Shown one piece after another: positions 61,401 through 64,000 of a DNA stretch of 64,000 bases. The notes beneath the pieces are model-generated. The model had not been told where the DNA came from, did no database searches, and saw only the letters and a list, made by a program, of their open reading frames with translations. Source of the DNA: Circinella umbellata (lineage: Eukaryota; Mucoromycota; Mucoromycetes; Mucorales; Lichtheimiaceae); NCBI GenBank assembly GCA_025093555.1, contig JAIWNF010000026.1:372001-436000 (forward strand), in the 5' to 3' direction. The translations under genes were made by a program, and so were the position numbers. Position 1 is the stretch's first letter; each line of letters starts with the position of its first letter.

Positions 61401-64000
61401 AAAAAAGAGAGAAAGGTTATCAATGTTTAAATATTAATAACAATAATATAAATATTAGAAAACCCATGGATCTTGGTACTATTCGAGTATGTATCATCAT
61501 TTTATTTTTCTTTCTTTTTCTAAATTATATTGTTTTATAATAATTTATTAACTGATGTACTTGCCATTATAAATAGACTAAACTTGAAAAAGGCGAATAT
61601 ACTACTTATCAACAAATGGATGATGATATACGATTAATGCTTAATAATTGTTTCGCATATAATGGTCCAGGTACATTTGTTCATAATGAAGGACTTAATC
61701 TCGAGTCTGTTCTTGAAAAAGAACTTTTGAATATTAAAAACAAGGAACAAGAGAAACGTCGTGAAAAGGAACAAAGAGTAATTGAGGAAAATACAACTAT
61801 ACATCATCAAAAAGAGCCATCACCACCTCCATCTTCTACAACAACTACTGCTACGCCTATCACTCTTCCTGTTCCAAGTACTCCATCTGTCACTCAAAAA
61901 TCACCTTCACCATCTATTCCTAAATCACCTAAACGTACACCTTCTACTATTTCGCAAGCTCCTGTATCAACATCACCACCTAAACCAACATCTCGTCCGC
62001 CATCATTAACACAACCTTCTCCTTCTGCTGTAACACCTACCATCCCCACGACCACTACTCCTACTATACCCAAACCGCAACAACAACAAAAACAACAACA
62101 ACCGCAACAAGAACGAAAACCAGAAAAGGAAAAATCATGGAGAGAAAAATGTATAATTGTACTTGCGAAAACAATGGAAAACAAACATGCATTCGAATTT
62201 TTACGACCTGTGGATCCTGTCAAACAAAATATTCCTCATTATTTCAGTATTATCAAAAAACCAATTGATTTAGGGACTATTAAAGGCAAATTAAAGACGA
62301 ACAAATATTCGAATGCTCAAGAATTTGATGATGATCTTCGATTAATGTTTGCTAATTGCTATCAATTCAATTTACCTGGTACTTATGTATATGATGAAGC
62401 AAGAGCATTAGAAGAAGTTTATAATCGTGAATGGGCAAGTCAGTGGCATGGACATGTTGTACGTAAACCAGCCTCATTACCTAAACCCAAGGAGAAAACA
62501 TCATTATCAACTATTGGGGAATCAACAGCAAAGGCAAAGGCAACCACAACTACACCAACACCAACAAACGGTGAACGTCCGAAGACACCTGTTTCATCTA
62601 TGCCAACACCCTCTCAACTTAAAAAGACAACTCCAGTTCAACAAGTCGTACCAAAGAAATCATCACCCAAAACTTCGTCTACAAGCCATCCAGTTGTACC
62701 CAAAGCAGCAACAACACCAGCTACAGCTGTTACAACTACTAGTTCATCCAGTTTATCTAAGCAGCAACGTAGTAACAAAAAAGAATCTTCTATTCAAAAG
62801 CAATCAGCAACACCTACATCAACAACAAATGGTACTATATCAAACAAACCAAAACCAGAACGTCCAGCTATTCGCGAACGTATGGATGATGATAATATTC
62901 GACGATGCATTCAGATTGTGAAAAAGATTTGGGATCATCCAGCTGCAGTTCATTTTTATGATCCAGTCGATGTCGAAGGTTTAAATCTTCCACAATATTA
63001 TGATGTAGTCAAACGACCCATGGATCTAAATTCAGTGAAACGAAATCTTGAAGGAGAAGAATTTTCAACCATTTGGGAAGTAGAACGTGATATTCGACAA
63101 ATCTTTTGGAACAGTTATTTATATAACGACGTCAATGCTTGGATAAATGAACAAGCACGTGATCTTGAAGATACATTCAATAAAATATGGTGTGCTGAAT
63201 TTGGTTATCCAAATCGTTTGCAAGGCAAAGAATTGGAATTGGTACGAAAAGTGGTAACAAAATTGAGTATGCATGATGCATCTCCTTTTTTCAATGAACC
63301 CGTGGATTTGGATAACTTACCTGATTATGGTCGTGTTGTGAAACATCCAATGGATTTACGGACCATTTGGGAAAAAGTCGAATCTGGAAAGTATACAAGT
63401 TTGGCACAAGTGGATGCAGATATTCGATTGGTATTTTCCAATTGTTTTGCATACAACAAGGTTGGCACATTTGCTTATGAACAAGGTAAAAAGTTGGAAA
63501 AGTATTATAATAGTAATATTGGTAAAGAATTACGACAACGTGTCAAAGAAGCAATCGCGAGCAGTGCTTCTGCTACTGGATCTTCATCTCCTGTTAGCGC
63601 CACGATTACACATCCTGTAACTCCTACAACACCAAAACATCATGCAACTACACCTAAACATGCAGCAACACCTAAACCAAAGGTACCATCAACACCTAAA
63701 CGTCCTACTTCTCCATTACCAGTTTCACAACATTCATCATCAAAACCACCTAGTAGTAGTAGTATTAGCAAAGCTCCTATACCCTCTCCTCGACATCAAC
63801 CTAATATCGACAAACGTTCTCCATCTAAACCATCATCTCCATCTCCAGCTATTTCAACTACTTCTACTACAAATGTACCAAAACCCTCATCATCTATTGA
63901 AAAATCCACTTCATCATCGTTCAAAAAACAAAAGCATGCTTCAACAGCAACAAAGAAACCTCCACCAAAGTCAGAACCAGTGACTGTTCCTGCTAGTACT
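55491..64000 (+). CDS. TAF2: TFIID subunit TAF2 with four C-terminal bromodomains (partial)
   Basis: Eighteen exons join in frame; the last runs off the window, giving at least 2238 residues: 55491-55501 (uncertain), 55609-55657, 55816-55888, 56021-56211, 56321-56381, 56502-56647, 56719-56934, 57067-57339, 57491-57606, 57687-57900, 58000-59121, 59219-59638, 59757-59969, 60056-60123, 60206-60589, 60673-61377, 61459-61486, 61577-64000. The first 800 residues are TAF2, with an M1-aminopeptidase-like fold: SAELTIQPLQ, TRSWLPCIDRI, SDYKLVFVEDAW. ARQWFGIHIV stands where active enzymes have HExxHxWFG, so it is catalytically dead, as usual for TAF2. TAF2 reads core-promoter DNA in TFIID. After a linker come bromodomains at about 1380-1482, 1617-1715, 1866-1970 and 1981-2095 (KKPMDLGTI, KKPIDLGTI, KRPMDLNSV, KHPMDLRTI), expected to bind acetyl-lysine. 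The start codon is the weakest point of the model. Confidence 0.88.
60886..60926 (+). repeat. coding HDK repeat in TAF2 linker
   Basis: Short tandem units of about nine bases (CATGATAAA and variants) encode a His-Asp-Lys run (KHDKHDKHDKHHKH) in the linker just before the first bromodomain. It is in frame and probably a flexible charged spacer. Confidence 0.85.

Overview
The window looks like nuclear DNA of an early-diverging fungus, most likely Mucoromycota (Mucorales-like). It is strongly AT-rich. Genes carry many short introns, roughly 50-150 bases, with GTAAGT-type donors and pyrimidine-poor AG acceptors. The gene set is fungal/opisthokont: TFIID subunits, an APSES transcription factor, the HIR histone chaperone, a KRE9/KNH-like secreted protein and KDZ and TnpB/Fanzor-type mobile proteins. 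No bacterial operons, rRNA, CRISPR or convincing tRNA were seen. Species is not determinable from the sequence alone. I rebuilt exon structures by hand from splice signals and reading phase. Every multi-exon model given as CDS closes in frame, except the partial right-hand gene and its uncertain first exon.

Left part (1-12.7 kb): a secreted acidic protein with an N-terminal KRE9-like domain and tryptophan-punctuated tandem repeats (2200-4256, +); TAF4 of TFIID (4476-7328, -); a 3.9 kb gene-poor stretch with a GA microsatellite and strong hairpins; and an APSES/KilA-N DNA-binding regulator (11275-12700, +). A further 8.4 kb without an intact recognisable gene (12.7-21.1 kb) holds only short coding remnants and one small AT-hook ORF.

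Middle (21-31 kb): a leucine-rich-repeat protein with a predicted N-myristoylation site (21116-22677, +) converges on HIR1/HIRA (23087-27313, -, 14 exons). A broken TnpB/Fanzor-like nuclease gene lies upstream (28387-30075, -).

Accessory block (33-52 kb): three paralogous kelch/beta-propeller type I membrane proteins (A, B, C; nine exons each, same strand, same intron phases). They share an upstream sequence block, and A and B also share a 3' flank. A second broken TnpB/Fanzor-like gene with an N-terminal AT-hook sits between A and B, and a decayed KDZ-superfamily DNA transposon sits between B and C. The order is A - Fanzor - B - KDZ - C.

Right part (53.9-64 kb): an RWDD2-like protein (-) is divergently arranged with TAF2 (+). 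TAF2 continues in frame into four bromodomains and runs off the window. The host genes are mostly chromatin/transcription machinery (TAF4, APSES factor, HIR1, TAF2). The most unusual content is the pair of decayed RuvC nucleases, the TAF2-tetrabromodomain protein and the mosaic kelch receptor family.
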